Shown here one piece after another: positions 17,900 to 26,970 of a stretch of DNA of 64,000 nt. Under the pieces are notes generated by a model, which was not told where the DNA came from, made no database searches, and was given only the letters and a program-made list of their open reading frames with translations. The position numbers and the translations under genes were made by a program. The DNA lies in assembly GCF_021462265.1 (NCBI RefSeq), contig NZ_JAJONF010000046.1, forward strand, positions 1 to 64,000, given 5' to 3'. Origin of the DNA: Streptomyces shenzhenensis. Its GTDB lineage: Bacteria > Actinomycetota > Actinomycetes > Streptomycetales > Streptomycetaceae. The number at the start of each line of letters is the position of its first letter. Position 1 is the stretch's first letter.

Positions 17900-18277
17900 T
17901 CAGCGGCAGCTGTCCGCGGCCGCGATCATCCGGGCCGCCTCCCCGAGCGCCCGGCGCAGTACCGCCGGGTCGGTCGCCGGGTCGGCCTCGCCGGGCGGCA
18001 GCAGCCAGTCGGAGCCCTCGACGGGGGGCTCGGGGCTGAGCGGCAGCCCGCACCCGTCGGTCTCGGTGCAGGTGCTGCCAGGAACGTCCCAGCCCGCCGC
18101 CGTACCGGCCGGCACCACGAAGCCGAGGGTGTCGCCGCCGTCGTCGTGGAGTACGGGCCCCACCGCGTCCCCGGTTCCCCGGCGCAGGATGTCGACCGCC
18201 TCCAGGCCCTGCCGGGCCGGCACCGTCACCAGGTCGCACCCGGCATCGTCTGGATCGTTGCTCTGGCTGGTCTCCAT
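17900..18277 (-). CDS. Conserved hypothetical protein, 125 residues
   Basis: The ATG at 18277 has GGAGG six bases upstream, which decides it over in-frame ATGs at 18331 and 18322. The protein is acidic and soluble, with a DLVTVPARQGLEAVDILRRG start, a Gly/Pro-rich centre with two Cys (STCTETDGCGLPL) and a C-terminal helix. I do not recognise a family. The composition (short repeated 'PAG.A.GWDVPG' type turns) suggests a bifunctional-primase-like or SCO-type conserved actinobacterial protein, but that is a guess. It probably forms a two-gene unit with the methyltransferase-like gene. Confidence 0.65.
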   Translation of the reverse strand: METSQSNDPDDAGCDLVTVPARQGLEAVDILRRGTGDAVGPVLHDDGGDTLGFVVPAGTAAGWDVPGSTCTETDGCGLPLSPEPPVEGSDWLLPPGEADPATDPAVLRRALGEAARMIAAADSCR

Positions 18278-18542
18278 ACCGGCCTCCACCACACAGCCTC
18301 TTGGCAGCCTCTTGCCGTCCATGACGTCCAACGCGCCAGCGCGTCAACGGCTACGGCGGAAGTCAGCCGCAAAGGTTGGCAGTTCATGGCAGATCGTGGA
18401 TGAGATATCCGGTTTGTAGCTAAACCCTGCGTCACGGGCCCGATACAGCAGGTACCTTCTTGCCCGCCGGAAACAAGGGTCCACTCGGACAACCCACCAC
18501 GAGTCCGGCATGGTTCGACGGTTCGCACGAGAGGACCCGGCC

Positions 18543-19994
18543 ATGGCGTTAGCAACCACGAACTCGCCGCAGCCAGATCGACCGGTACGGCCGAACCTCG
18601 CCTTCCGGCAGGTACGCGGACGGCACTCGCCGGCCGAGTTCGCCGCGCTGGTACGGCGTGCCGCCCGCGAGATCGGCGAGCGGGTGAGCTGTGACGCGCG
18701 CTACATCGGCCGGGTCGAGGCGGGTGAGATCCGCTGCCCGAACTACGCGTACGAACGGGTGTTCCTGCACATGTTCCCCGGTCGCACGCTCGCCGACCTC
18801 GGCTTCGCGTCCCGCTCGTCCGTCCGCGGACGCGCGGCGCGGCCGCCCGAGGACCCCGAGGACATCGCCCTGGCCCTCACCAGCGGTGAGACGCCGGAAG
18901 CCACCGAGCCGTATGACCCAAAGGACGCGTACCACTCGCATGAACCGCACGAGACGCACGACAACTACGAGGAGAGCGACGTGCTGCGTCGCCTATTCAT
19001 GACCGGCGGGGGCGCCACGGTGGCCGCCGCCGCGCTGGGCCCCCTGGGGTTCACCATCGACGCCGTGGCGGCGGACCGGCCGGTGGGCCGCGTCGGGTCC
19101 TCGCACGCGGCCGCCCTGGAGGAGGCCGTGCGCCGGATCCGGCTGCTGGACGACCGGCACGGCGCGGACGGGCTGTACCGGCGCGCGGCGGCTCCGCTGC
19201 GCGCGGCGTACGCGCTGCTGGACGCGGGCGCGACCCGGCAGACGACCGCCGAGCGGTTGCACTCGGGCGCCGGTGAACTGGCCATCTCGGTGGGCTGGCT
19301 GGCCCATGACTCCGGCCGCCTCGACGACGCCCGCTCGCACTACGCGGAGGCGCTGGCGACAGCGCGGATGACCGGGGACCCGGGAGTGGAGGCGCACGCC
19401 TTCTGCAACACGGCGTTCCTCGCGCGCGACGCCGGGCGCCCCCGGGAGGCGGTGCGCGCGGCACAGGCCGCGCAACGGGTCGGCCGGGCCCTCGGCTCGG
19501 CCCGGCTGATGTCCCTCCTCGCCCTGCGTGAGGCGGGCGGCTGGGCGGGGCTCGCCGACCGCACCGGCGCGGAACAGGCGCTGGCCCGCGCGCAGGCCCT
19601 CTTCGAGCGGGGCCACTCGGACGCCGACCCCGAGTGGATGAGCTTCTACGGAGAGGCCGAGCTGGAGGGCCTGGAGGCGCAGTGCTGGTCCACGCTGGGC
19701 GACTGGCGACGGGCGGCCCGGCACGCGCGCCGGGCCGCCGAACTGCAGGATCCGCACTTCACGCGCAACATCGCGCTGTACACCGCGGAACTCGCCGACG
19801 ACCTCGCTCGCGGGGGCCGCCCCGACGAGGCGGCGACGGCGGGCATGCGGGTCCTGGACCTGCTGGACCAGGTCCAGTCGTCCCGGATCCAGGGAATGCT
19901 GGCGGGCACGGCCCGGGTTCTGCTGCCGCACCGCCGCGCGAGCGGGGTCCAGGAGTTCCTGGACCGGCACGCTTCCACGCCGAGGGGGGTGTAG
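18543..19994 (+). CDS. NsdA-like regulator with TPR-like C-terminus; TTA as third codon
   Basis: A 483-residue soluble protein. The first 90 residues hold an XRE-like helical start (ARYIGRVEAGEIRCPNYAYE), followed by a charged Asp/His/Glu-rich spacer and a short hydrophobic RRLFMTGGGATVAAAALGPL segment. The rest (about 190-470) is a series of paired helices resembling tetratricopeptide repeats. This architecture is that of NsdA, a negative regulator of development and antibiotic production in Streptomyces, and its paralogues. The ATG at 18543 has GAGAGGAC upstream. Its third codon is TTA (18549-18551), so translation should depend on the bldA tRNA. Which NsdA paralogue it is cannot be told by eye. 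Confidence 0.75.
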   Translation: MALATTNSPQPDRPVRPNLAFRQVRGRHSPAEFAALVRRAAREIGERVSCDARYIGRVEAGEIRCPNYAYERVFLHMFPGRTLADLGFASRSSVRGRAARPPEDPEDIALALTSGETPEATEPYDPKDAYHSHEPHETHDNYEESDVLRRLFMTGGGATVAAAALGPLGFTIDAVAADRPVGRVGSSHAAALEEAVRRIRLLDDRHGADGLYRRAAAPLRAAYALLDAGATRQTTAERLHSGAGELAISVGWLAHDSGRLDDARSHYAEALATARMTGDPGVEAHAFCNTAFLARDAGRPREAVRAAQAAQRVGRALGSARLMSLLALREAGGWAGLADRTGAEQALARAQALFERGHSDADPEWMSFYGEAELEGLEAQCWSTLGDWRRAARHARRAAELQDPHFTRNIALYTAELADDLARGGRPDEAATAGMRVLDLLDQVQSSRIQGMLAGTARVLLPHRRASGVQEFLDRHASTPRGV

Positions 19995-20029
19995 GGCCGA
20001 CAGGGGTGGTGCCGGTAGTCGTACGGCTG

Positions 20030-20205
20030 CGGGTGAGTGGGGGCTGGTCGCGCAGTTCCCCGCGCCCCTTACGGGGCGCATAAGCCGCGGGCAGTCGTGC
20101 CTCCCCCAGTGCCTTAAGGGCCTGGGAGGTGCCCCCAGGGCGCTGGGGCCCCCGGCCGAAGGCCGGGGGAGGCACCCGGCAAGCGCCGGTACGCGTCCCC
20201 ACCGT
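20030..20205. repeat. Dispersed intergenic repeat, copy 2, inverted to copy 1
   Basis: Reading the minus strand from 20205, the motif order GGTGCCTCCCCCGGCCTTCG, CTCCCAGGCCCTTAAGGCAC, GTCGTGCC-type, then GCGGCTTATGCGCCCCGTAA repeats that of 16737-16985. The two copies face each other across three genes (16991-19994). Confidence 0.8.
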
Positions 20206-20801
20206 CACCCAGCCAGGTGCCCCAAGTCGTTCCAGCTCTCGATGGCGGGCTCCCCGTAAGCCCACCCCAGCACCGACAGCGACGTGGGGTTCAGCCGGAT
20301 CCGCGCCGCGAACTCCAGCGGCATGCCCAGCCACCGCGCGCCGATCGACCGCAGTATGTGCCCGTGGGCGAACAGCAGCACATCGCGCTCGGCGGAACGC
20401 GCCCAGGCGACGACCTCGTCGGCCCGCGCGGTCACCTCCGCCAGGGACTCGCCCCCGGGCACCCCGTCCCGCCAGATCAGCCACCCCGGCCGGGACGCCT
20501 GGATCTCCGCCGGGGTCAGGCCCTCGTACGCCCCGTAGTCCCACTCCATCAGCGCGTCCCAGGGGGCGGCTCGGTCGCCGAAGCCGGCGAGTTCGCACGT
20601 CTCACGCGCGCGTGCCAGCGGGCTGGTGCGTGTCTCCGCGTCGGCGAGGCCGTCGAACGGCGGCCGGTGCAGGCGCTCGCCGAGCAGCTTGGCCCCCCGC
20701 CGGCCCTCCTCCAGAAGCGGTACGTCGGTCCTGCCGGTGTGCTTGCCGGACAGCGACCACTGCGTCTGTCCGTGCCGGGCCAGCAGGATGCGCGGTGCCA
20801 T
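20205..20801 (-). CDS. Histidine phosphatase superfamily protein (phosphoglycerate-mutase-like)
   Basis: A 198-residue cytoplasmic protein. The catalytic LLARHGQT motif puts the phosphorylated histidine at H10; the second histidine is H146 in FAHGHILR, and the acidic residue E87 lies in [10 protein letters not shown]. The start at 20801 is set by AGAGG upstream and by the position of the RHG motif. Family members are acid phosphatases or cofactor-independent-like mutases acting on small phosphate esters; the substrate is not evident. Its 3-prime end touches a dispersed repeat. Confidence 0.85.
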   Translation of the reverse strand: MAPRILLARHGQTQWSLSGKHTGRTDVPLLEEGRRGAKLLGERLHRPPFDGLADAETRTSPLARARETCELAGFGDRAAPWDALMEWDYGAYEGLTPAEIQASRPGWLIWRDGVPGGESLAEVTARADEVVAWARSAERDVLLFAHGHILRSIGARWLGMPLEFAARIRLNPTSLSVLGWAYGEPAIESWNDLGHLAG

Positions 20802-21023
20802 GGAAGGAGAACCTCTCGGAGAAATTCGGGAGCGGGACACCTCCATCATCGCCCAGGCTGGGAAGGTGCCGGGAACGGGGCGGGACGCGGGCAACCCGGC
20901 GCGTGCTCTCCGCGTCTTTGACTCCTGAGCGCCCCGCATGGGCGGGCATACGCGCAACGTAAAGTGTCACGGTCGGCCCGCCGGGAGCCGCGCGGACAGC
21001 GAAGAGAAGGGGGAGGCAGTCGG

Positions 21024-21977
21024 ATGCCGCAGACCGAGAAACCGGGCACCGAGGTGACTGCGCGAACCCGGCTGCACTGGTGGACCGAACTGCCGCTGAT
21101 CCTGCTGGTGTACGGCTGCTACACGGCCGGCCGCCTGCTCGCGCGCGGGAACACCTCCGCCGCCGTCGACCACGGCCTGGCGATCCTGCGCGTCGAGAAG
21201 GACCTGCGCCTCAACGCCGAGCACCCGCTCAACCGCCTGTTCACGCGCGAGCCGTGGCTCGGCATACCGGCGGACTTCTGGTACGCCTCGCTGCACTACC
21301 TGGTCACCCCGGCCATCCTGGTCTTCCTGTTCCGCAAGCGTGCCGAGATCTACCGGCGGGCCCGCACCTGGCTGATGACGTCGACGTTCATCGGCCTGAT
21401 CGGCTTCACCCTGCTGCCCACCTGCCCGCCCCGGCTGCTGGCCGTGAAGTACGGCTTCGTCGACACGATGGCCCAGTACAGCTCGTACGGCTGGTGGGGC
21501 GGTGACGCCAGCGCCCCGCGCGGCATGGGCGGGATGACCAACCAGTACGCGGCGATGCCGAGCCTGCACTGCGGCTGGGCGCTGTGGTGCGGGGTGATGC
21601 TGTGGCGCCACGGCGGCAACCGCCTGACCAAGGTGCTCGGAGTGGCCTACCCGCTGCTGACCGCGATCGTCGTGATGGGCACCGCCAACCACTACTTCCT
21701 GGACGCGGTCGCGGGCGTGTTCGTGATGGGCGTGGGCTACCTGCTGGCGCCGTCCGTGACGCGGGTCGCGGATCTGGTCAAGGTTTGGGTCACCCCGGAC
21801 GCCTCCCTCGTCACAGCGCGCTCGGGCGGCGCAGGTTCCCCGATTGTCAGTGGCGGATGCCAGACTTCGGCGGGTGAGCGAATCCCATCGCAGCGCGAGT
21901 CCCGGCTCGCCTCCGGAGCCGAACCGGACGCCGCCCCCACCGACGCGGGGGAAGGCGCTCCGGCACCGGCTCGCTGA
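21024..21977 (+). CDS. PAP2/AUR1-type membrane phosphatase
   Basis: A 317-residue polytopic membrane protein with about five or six membrane segments. The PAP2 signature is seen as SLHCGWALW and NHYFLDAVAG, the two histidine-bearing boxes of the lipid phosphatase fold; the first box (KxxxxxxRP) is replaced by an AUR1-like arrangement. It likely acts on a lipid phosphate or transfers a phospho-head group at the outer face of the membrane. The start at 21024 has AGGGGGAGG. The last 35 residues are low-complexity and overlap the start region of the following nuclease gene by 104 bp. Confidence 0.82.
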   Translation: MPQTEKPGTEVTARTRLHWWTELPLILLVYGCYTAGRLLARGNTSAAVDHGLAILRVEKDLRLNAEHPLNRLFTREPWLGIPADFWYASLHYLVTPAILVFLFRKRAEIYRRARTWLMTSTFIGLIGFTLLPTCPPRLLAVKYGFVDTMAQYSSYGWWGGDASAPRGMGGMTNQYAAMPSLHCGWALWCGVMLWRHGGNRLTKVLGVAYPLLTAIVVMGTANHYFLDAVAGVFVMGVGYLLAPSVTRVADLVKVWVTPDASLVTARSGGAGSPIVSGGCQTSAGERIPSQRESRLASGAEPDAAPTDAGEGAPAPAR

Positions 21978-23088
21978 GCTGCGCGGCCCCGACGTCCCGG
22001 CCAAGGCCCTCGACGCGCGCGCCCTCGCGGCGCTCGCCGCCAACCCGGGGTGCAGGCGGCGGGCGATCCTGGACGGCGCCGGGGTGGACAAGACCGCGCT
22101 GGCGGGTGCCCTCGGCTCGCCGTCGGCGTTCGGCCAGTCGCAGTTCGCGCTCACCCGGGGCAACGCCTTCGAGGCGAAGGTGAAGGCGGACGGCGGGGCC
22201 GAGTTGCTGCGCCTGGTCCGCGCCCACCTCGACCCGGGCGCCGAGCCGGCCGAGCGGGCCGCCGTGCCGGACCTGTCCGCGATCGGGCCCGAGGGGCGTA
22301 CGGCCCGTACGGCGCTGGCGCTGCGCGAGGCCGTCGAGGCGGGCGGCTGGGCCCTGTTCGACCATCCGATGCTGGCGCTCGAGGTGGCCGGCTCCCCCGC
22401 GTTCCTGGAGCCGGACGCGGTGGTCGTGCACCCGGACGGCAGCTGGACGGTCGTGGAGATCAAGTCCTTCCCGATGCTCGACGGCTCCGCCGACCCGGCG
22501 AAGGTGGGCGCGGCCGCCCGGCAGGCCGCGGTGTACGTGCTGGCCCTGGAGCAGGTCGCGGCCCGGCTCACCCCGGCCCCGCGGGTGCGCCACGACGTGC
22601 TCCTCGTCTGCCCCAGGGACTTCGCCAACCTGCCGACCGCCGCCGCCGTGGACGTCCGCAAGCAGCGCGCGGTCACCACCCGCCAGCTGACCCGGCTCAC
22701 CCGCATCCAGGACATCGCCGACGCCCTTCCCGAGGGCACCTGTTTCGCCCCGGACCGGCCGGCGGAACAGCTCGCGGCGGCCGTGGACGCCGTCCCGGCG
22801 GCCTATGCGCCCGAGTGCCTGTCCGCCTGTGAACTGGCCTTCCACTGCCGGCAGCGCTCCCGCGAGGCCGACGAGGTGACCGTGCTGGGCCGCGCGGCCC
22901 GGGCCGAGCTGGGCGGGCTGGCCACCGTCGCGGACGTGCTGTCGGCGGCGCGCGGCGAGAGCGGCGACCCGGCCGACCCGGCGGTGGCGGCCCTGCGCCG
23001 GGCGGCGGCCCTGCGCGCCGAGGCGCTGAGCGGCGCCGGCCTCGGTGCCGGCACCGCTCTCGGTGCCGAGGGGGCGCTGTGTCCCTGA
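21874..23088 (+). CDS. PD-(D/E)XK nuclease with Cas4/Dna2-like Fe-S cluster cysteines
   Basis: A 404-residue protein (counted from GTG 21874). Its motifs fit a RecB-family nuclease: RGNAFE (95-100), EPD with D181, VVEIKSF with E195 and K197, and a Q-box in RQAAVYVLALE (Q218 region). C60 in NPGCRRRAI and the trio C315, C319, C325 (ECLSACELAFHC) have the one-plus-three spacing of the 4Fe-4S cluster in Cas4, AddB and Dna2 nucleases. It should cut or trim single-stranded DNA ends. The start is uncertain: GTG at 21874 or 21850, TTG at 21844; all overlap the PAP2 gene. It is directly followed (10-bp overlap) by a gene of unknown family and then by a helicase, which points to a shared DNA-processing job. 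Confidence 0.8.
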   Translation: MSESHRSASPGSPPEPNRTPPPPTRGKALRHRLAELRGPDVPAKALDARALAALAANPGCRRRAILDGAGVDKTALAGALGSPSAFGQSQFALTRGNAFEAKVKADGGAELLRLVRAHLDPGAEPAERAAVPDLSAIGPEGRTARTALALREAVEAGGWALFDHPMLALEVAGSPAFLEPDAVVVHPDGSWTVVEIKSFPMLDGSADPAKVGAAARQAAVYVLALEQVAARLTPAPRVRHDVLLVCPRDFANLPTAAAVDVRKQRAVTTRQLTRLTRIQDIADALPEGTCFAPDRPAEQLAAAVDAVPAAYAPECLSACELAFHCRQRSREADEVTVLGRAARAELGGLATVADVLSAARGESGDPADPAVAALRRAAALRAEALSGAGLGAGTALGAEGALCP

Positions 23089-24674
23089 TCACCACTCTGG
23101 CCCGGCTGGAAGCGGTGAGCACGGGCAACGCGCAGCCCGCCGCGACCGTCCGCCACCGGCATCTCTCCGGACATCCACTGGTGTTCGTCCCGCTCACCAC
23201 CTCCGGTGAGACCGGTGCCCCGCTCGGCGCCCTGGTCGGCACCGACCGGGACGCCCCGCGTCTGCTGGTCGTGCCCCAGCCGCGCGACCGGGACCTGCGG
23301 TTCGCCTTCCTCGCCGAGCTCGCCGAGCTCGTCCTGCCCTACCTCGACTCCTACACGGGCAGCGTCGAGGCCGCCGAGCGCACCGAGACCGACCCGGAGA
23401 CCGGCAAGCGGGTCAAGGTCGAGGTCGAACTGTGCTCGGACGCCCCCCAGCTGATCGTCCCGGGCCGCGCCGGCATCGAGTACGTGCGGCTGCTGGGGCG
23501 GTCGATGCGGTTCCGGCGCACCGCGGAGCAGGACCCGCAGGCGCCTTACCCGGCGCCGCCCCGGGTGCCGTTGCTCGGCCGCTGGCTCACCCACTTCGGC
23601 GAGCGTTCCCGGGTCCCCGGCTCCTCCCTCCTGCTCGCCATGACGGACCTGCTGTCCCGGCACTGGGCGACCGGCCAGTCCGGCATCGAGGACCAGCACC
23701 TGGGCGCTCTGCTCGCCTGGATCGACCCTCCGGCGGGCAGCACGGGCGCGGCGGCCGCGCTCCTGGCCGAGCTGGCACGGGACGGCGAGGGGCAGCTGCT
23801 GTGCCCGCCGGCCGGGCCCGCCACCGACCCGGCCTTCGACAACAAGCTGCTGGCCCCCGCCTTCGAGCGCTACGACCGCGCCCGCACCGCCTTCGCCGAG
23901 GCCGAGGACGGCCTGCAGGCCGACGACCGGCTGGCGATCCTCACCGCCGCCGAGCGGGAGATCCGCGCCCTGGTCGAGAGCCGTACCCGGCCCACCTGGG
24001 ACGCGGTCTGGCGGGGGCTGGATCTGCTGCGCGGGCTGCCGGAGGGCGCCCGGGTCGAGGAGCGGTGGACTCGGGACCGCTGGTCGTTCACCGGACACCG
24101 GGACCGGGTGCTCGCCGGTGAGCCCCCGCAGCCGCGCCGGGACGACGCGGTGACCGCGGCCGGCAAACTGGCCACCCGCGAGCGGGAGCAGGCCCGCCTC
24201 GACGCCCAGGAGGCGCTCGACGACCCGCTGGTGATGGCGGGGCGGCGGCTGTCCGGGGAGGCGTTCGCGGGCGAGGTCCTCGATGTCGTCATGGCCTGCA
24301 GCGAGGGCAAGCGGCCCAGTCCGCGCCCGCTGGTGACCCTGCGCACGGAGGACCGGCCGCAGCTCGGCGAGCGGGCCAAGGCGTACCGCTCGCTGGGCGG
24401 CAAGCCGCAGTCGGCGGAGTTCGTCGGGTACGAGGCGGAGGGGGTCGTGGTGCTGCGCGTCCTGGACAAGATGGGCCGCGGCAAGGAGCCGGAGGAGGGC
24501 TCGGTGCCGGAGAAGGGCGACCGGCTCGTCTTCACCCTGTTCGAACACGAGCAGCGCGGCGGCGCCAGGCTGCCCGACCCGGAGGACACCCCGTGGACGC
24601 ACGGCGGACCGCCTGGTGAGACGGCCGCCGTGCCCGAAAACGCCGACCCTATGACCGCGGAGGACATCCTTTGA
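23079..24674 (+). CDS. Protein of unknown family between nuclease and helicase
   Basis: A 531-residue soluble protein starting with GTG at 23079 after GAGGGGGCGC; it overlaps the nuclease stop by 10 bases, a sign of coupled translation. There are no membrane segments. The N-terminal half contains beta-rich stretches (HPLVFVPLTT, RLLVVPQPRDRDLRF), the centre is helical with many Ala/Glu (about 260-400), and the C-terminal part has an OB- or Tudor-like beta segment (EFVGYEAEGVVVLRVLDKMG, and GDRLVFTLFEHE). I recognise no catalytic motif. Its fixed place between a Fe-S nuclease and an SF1 helicase suggests a structural or DNA-binding subunit of one complex. Confidence 0.72.
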   Translation: MSLITTLARLEAVSTGNAQPAATVRHRHLSGHPLVFVPLTTSGETGAPLGALVGTDRDAPRLLVVPQPRDRDLRFAFLAELAELVLPYLDSYTGSVEAAERTETDPETGKRVKVEVELCSDAPQLIVPGRAGIEYVRLLGRSMRFRRTAEQDPQAPYPAPPRVPLLGRWLTHFGERSRVPGSSLLLAMTDLLSRHWATGQSGIEDQHLGALLAWIDPPAGSTGAAAALLAELARDGEGQLLCPPAGPATDPAFDNKLLAPAFERYDRARTAFAEAEDGLQADDRLAILTAAEREIRALVESRTRPTWDAVWRGLDLLRGLPEGARVEERWTRDRWSFTGHRDRVLAGEPPQPRRDDAVTAAGKLATREREQARLDAQEALDDPLVMAGRRLSGEAFAGEVLDVVMACSEGKRPSPRPLVTLRTEDRPQLGERAKAYRSLGGKPQSAEFVGYEAEGVVVLRVLDKMGRGKEPEEGSVPEKGDRLVFTLFEHEQRGGARLPDPEDTPWTHGGPPGETAAVPENADPMTAEDIL

Positions 24675-24858
24675 ACCCTCCCTCTCGCGGACGAGAGGAA
24701 TTCCTGGCTCACGCCGCTCGATCGCTCAGCGAACGACCGAGTCTTCCGCGATCGGCACCAGCTGGGTTGGAACCAGCCCGGTTTGCCCTGGAAATCGGAA
24801 TTGCTGCGCCGGCTTGGTTCTCGCTCAGCACACCAGCAGACTACCGGATGTCACCTAA
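24675..24858. other. 184-bp gap inside the nuclease-helicase run with a hairpin and a start-site palindrome
   Basis: CCTCTCG (24681-24687) pairs with CGAGAGG (24692-24698) around CGGA, seven bases after the upstream stop. At the far end TGTCA (24849-24853) and TGACA (24860-24864) form a dyad across the helicase start codon. The GC content is lower than in the genes. The first could be a processing or attenuation hairpin, the second an operator, so the helicase may be separately controlled. Confidence 0.5.
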
Positions 24859-26229
24859 ATGACACAAAACGTGATCGGCCACGCACAAGAAATCGATCCC
24901 GCTACGGCCGCCGCGCAGGCCACCGCCGCGATCCTCCACGACACCCTGCACGGCACGGACCGGGGCGTGGTCGTGGACTCCCCGCCGGGGGCCGGCAAGT
25001 CCACGCTCGTGGTCCGCGCCGCGCTCGAACTCGCCGACGCCGGGCGCCCGTTGATGATCGTCGCGCAGACCAACGCGCAGGTCGACGACCTGGTGCTGCG
25101 GCTCGCCGAGAAGAACCCGGAGCTGCCCGTCGGCCGCCTCCACAGCAGTGACGCCGACCCGTACGACAAGGCGCTGGACGACCTGCCGAACGTCCGCAAG
25201 TCGGCGAAGGCGGCCGACCTCGCCCAGACGCAGGTCGTGCTGTCCACCGCCGCGAAGTGGGCGCACGTCAAGGTGGACGAGCCCTGGCGGCACGCGATCG
25301 TCGACGAGGCGTACCAGATGCGCTCGGACTCGCTGCTCGCCGTGGCCGGTCTGTTCGAACGGGCGCTGTTCGTGGGCGACCCCGGCCAGCTGGACCCGTT
25401 CGCGATCGTGGGCAGCGAACAGTGGGCGGGCCTGTCGTACGACCCCTCGGCCTCCGCGGTCTCCACCCTCCTCGCCCACAACCCGGACCTTCCCCAGCAC
25501 CGCCTCCCGGTCTCCTGGCGCCTGCCGGCCTCCGCGGCCCCGCTCGTGTCCGGCGCGTTCTACCCGTACACGCCGTTCCGCAGCGGCACCGACCACGGCG
25601 ACCGCCGTCTCACCTTCGCCGTCCCCTCCGACGGCTCGGGACCCGACCGGGTGATCGACGAGGCGGCGGAGTCCGGCTGGGGCCTGCTGGAGCTGCCCGC
25701 CCGGCACACCCCGCGCACCGACCCGGAGGCGGTGCGGGCGGTGGCGGCGGTGGTACGACGCCTGCTCGACCGGGGCGGCGCGACGCTGTCCGAACTCCAC
25801 CGGTCTCGGCGTTCGACCGGGGGGACCCCCCTCACCGCCGACCGGATCGCCGTCGGCACCGCCCACCGCGACCAGGCGGCGGCCGTCCGCGCGGCCCTGG
25901 CGGAGCTGGGCGCGGCGGACGTCACGGTCGACACGGCGAATCGTCTCCAGGGCCGTGAGTACGACGTGACGGTCGTCCTCCACCCGCTCTCCGGCCGCCC
26001 GGACGCCACCGCCTTCCACCTGGAGACGGGCCGCCTGTGCGTCCTCGCCTCCCGCCACCGCCACGCCTGCATCATGATCTGCCGCGCCGGCGTGACCGAC
26101 CTCCTGGACGACTACCCGTCGACAGAACCGGTCCAGCTGGGCACCCTCGTGAAATTCCCGGACGGCTGGGAGGCGAACCACGCGGTGCTGGCACACCTGG
26201 CCGAACACCGCGTGACCTGGCGCCCCTGA
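24859..26229 (+). CDS. SF1-type DNA helicase/ATPase
   Basis: A 456-residue cytoplasmic ATPase. Walker A is SPPGAGKST (41-49), the Walker B/DE box is AIVDEAYQM (D149, E150), motif III is GDPGQL (173-178), motif IV includes SWRLP, and the last motifs are TANRLQGREYDVTVV followed by a UvrD-like end. This order is that of superfamily 1 (UvrD/Upf1-like) helicases, here in a compact form with few inserted domains. It should translocate on single-stranded DNA or RNA. The start at 24859 has only a weak ribosome site. Together with the Cas4/Dna2-like nuclease two genes upstream it forms a split nuclease-helicase pair. The last 73 bases with the stop are part of a direct duplication. Confidence 0.82.
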   Translation: MTQNVIGHAQEIDPATAAAQATAAILHDTLHGTDRGVVVDSPPGAGKSTLVVRAALELADAGRPLMIVAQTNAQVDDLVLRLAEKNPELPVGRLHSSDADPYDKALDDLPNVRKSAKAADLAQTQVVLSTAAKWAHVKVDEPWRHAIVDEAYQMRSDSLLAVAGLFERALFVGDPGQLDPFAIVGSEQWAGLSYDPSASAVSTLLAHNPDLPQHRLPVSWRLPASAAPLVSGAFYPYTPFRSGTDHGDRRLTFAVPSDGSGPDRVIDEAAESGWGLLELPARHTPRTDPEAVRAVAAVVRRLLDRGGATLSELHRSRRSTGGTPLTADRIAVGTAHRDQAAAVRAALAELGAADVTVDTANRLQGREYDVTVVLHPLSGRPDATAFHLETGRLCVLASRHRHACIMICRAGVTDLLDDYPSTEPVQLGTLVKFPDGWEANHAVLAHLAEHRVTWRP

Positions 26230-26379
26230 CCCCCACCGAAACCAACGCCACCCACCCGCCGGACGGAGTCCGGCACGCCGCCGCAGGCGGCCATCGACCA
26301 CAGCCCGGACGGCTGGGAGGCGAACCACGCGGTGCTGGCACACCTGGCCGAACACCGCGTGACCTGGCGCCCCTGACCC
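26157..26379. repeat. 76-bp direct duplication of the helicase gene's 3-prime end
   Basis: Bases 26157-26232 (the last 24 helicase codons, its TGA and three more bases) are repeated without change at 26304-26379. The copies are 147 bp apart. A shorter repeat, CCCACCCGCCGG at 26251 and 26377, borders the second copy. The second copy has no start codon or upstream gene and is a vestige. Confidence 0.92.
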
Positions 26380-26502
26380 ACCCGCCGGAGGTGGCCCGGC
26401 GCGGGGTGAGGTGCCGGCCTTTGGGGCCCCTTGCGCGGGCGCGGGAGAATGGACGGTGGTCATCGGACCGTAGTCATCGACACCGTACGAGGAGGACCAG
26501 AC

Positions 26503-26865
26503 ATGGCGGAGCCCACGCCGCGTCGGAACGAACCGCGGCTACGCCCCGCGCCCCTGCTCTTCGAGCCTGTGGAAGCGGTCGCCGACCCCGAGCACTTCTT
26601 CGGCCTGGAGTCGATGGACGACCCCGGGGCGCTGCTGGCCCGTGCCACGGAGCTGACCCAGGCGTTCCGGGTGGCCACCGACCGGGCGGTGGAGTTCCAG
26701 GCCATGGCCGCCGCCCAGCTCGCCGACCCGCGCCGCTTCGACCGTCTGACCCCGGCCGACATCGCCGAGCGGGCCGAGTGGACCGAGGACTACGCGAAGA
26801 AGATGGTCGAGTTCGGCCGGGACCTGCTGAGGGGGCGGGAGGGGCAGGGGCCGGAGCAGATCTAG
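26503..26865 (+). CDS. Small conserved hypothetical protein, 120 residues
   Basis: The ATG at 26503 is preceded by GAGGAGG at a good distance. The protein is acidic and mostly helical; it contains HFFGLESMDDPGALLARATE and, later, RLTPADIAERAEWTEDYAKK, a segment reminiscent of a short helix-turn-helix start. I do not recognise the family and see no catalytic residues. It lies between the helicase and the PrimPol-like gene, all on the plus strand, so a link with DNA metabolism is possible by context only. Confidence 0.72.
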   Translation: MAEPTPRRNEPRLRPAPLLFEPVEAVADPEHFFGLESMDDPGALLARATELTQAFRVATDRAVEFQAMAAAQLADPRRFDRLTPADIAERAEWTEDYAKKMVEFGRDLLRGREGQGPEQI

Positions 26866-26970
26866 CGGGTGGCATATGCCGGGCGGGCAAGATACGCCCT
26901 TCCGCTCCGTCCCGCCCGGGTTTTCCGCAACCGACGGCGAGCGGGTGTTCACGAGGGGTATCACATCCCT

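Noticed and set aside
24671-24862. A small 63-codon gene between the unknown protein and the helicase.
   Set aside because: No ribosome site, no codon bias, and it begins within the upstream stop region; the stretch is better seen as a gap with a hairpin.
26112-26381. Small minus-strand frames over the duplicated helicase end.
   Set aside because: They only mirror the duplicated sequence and lack start signals.
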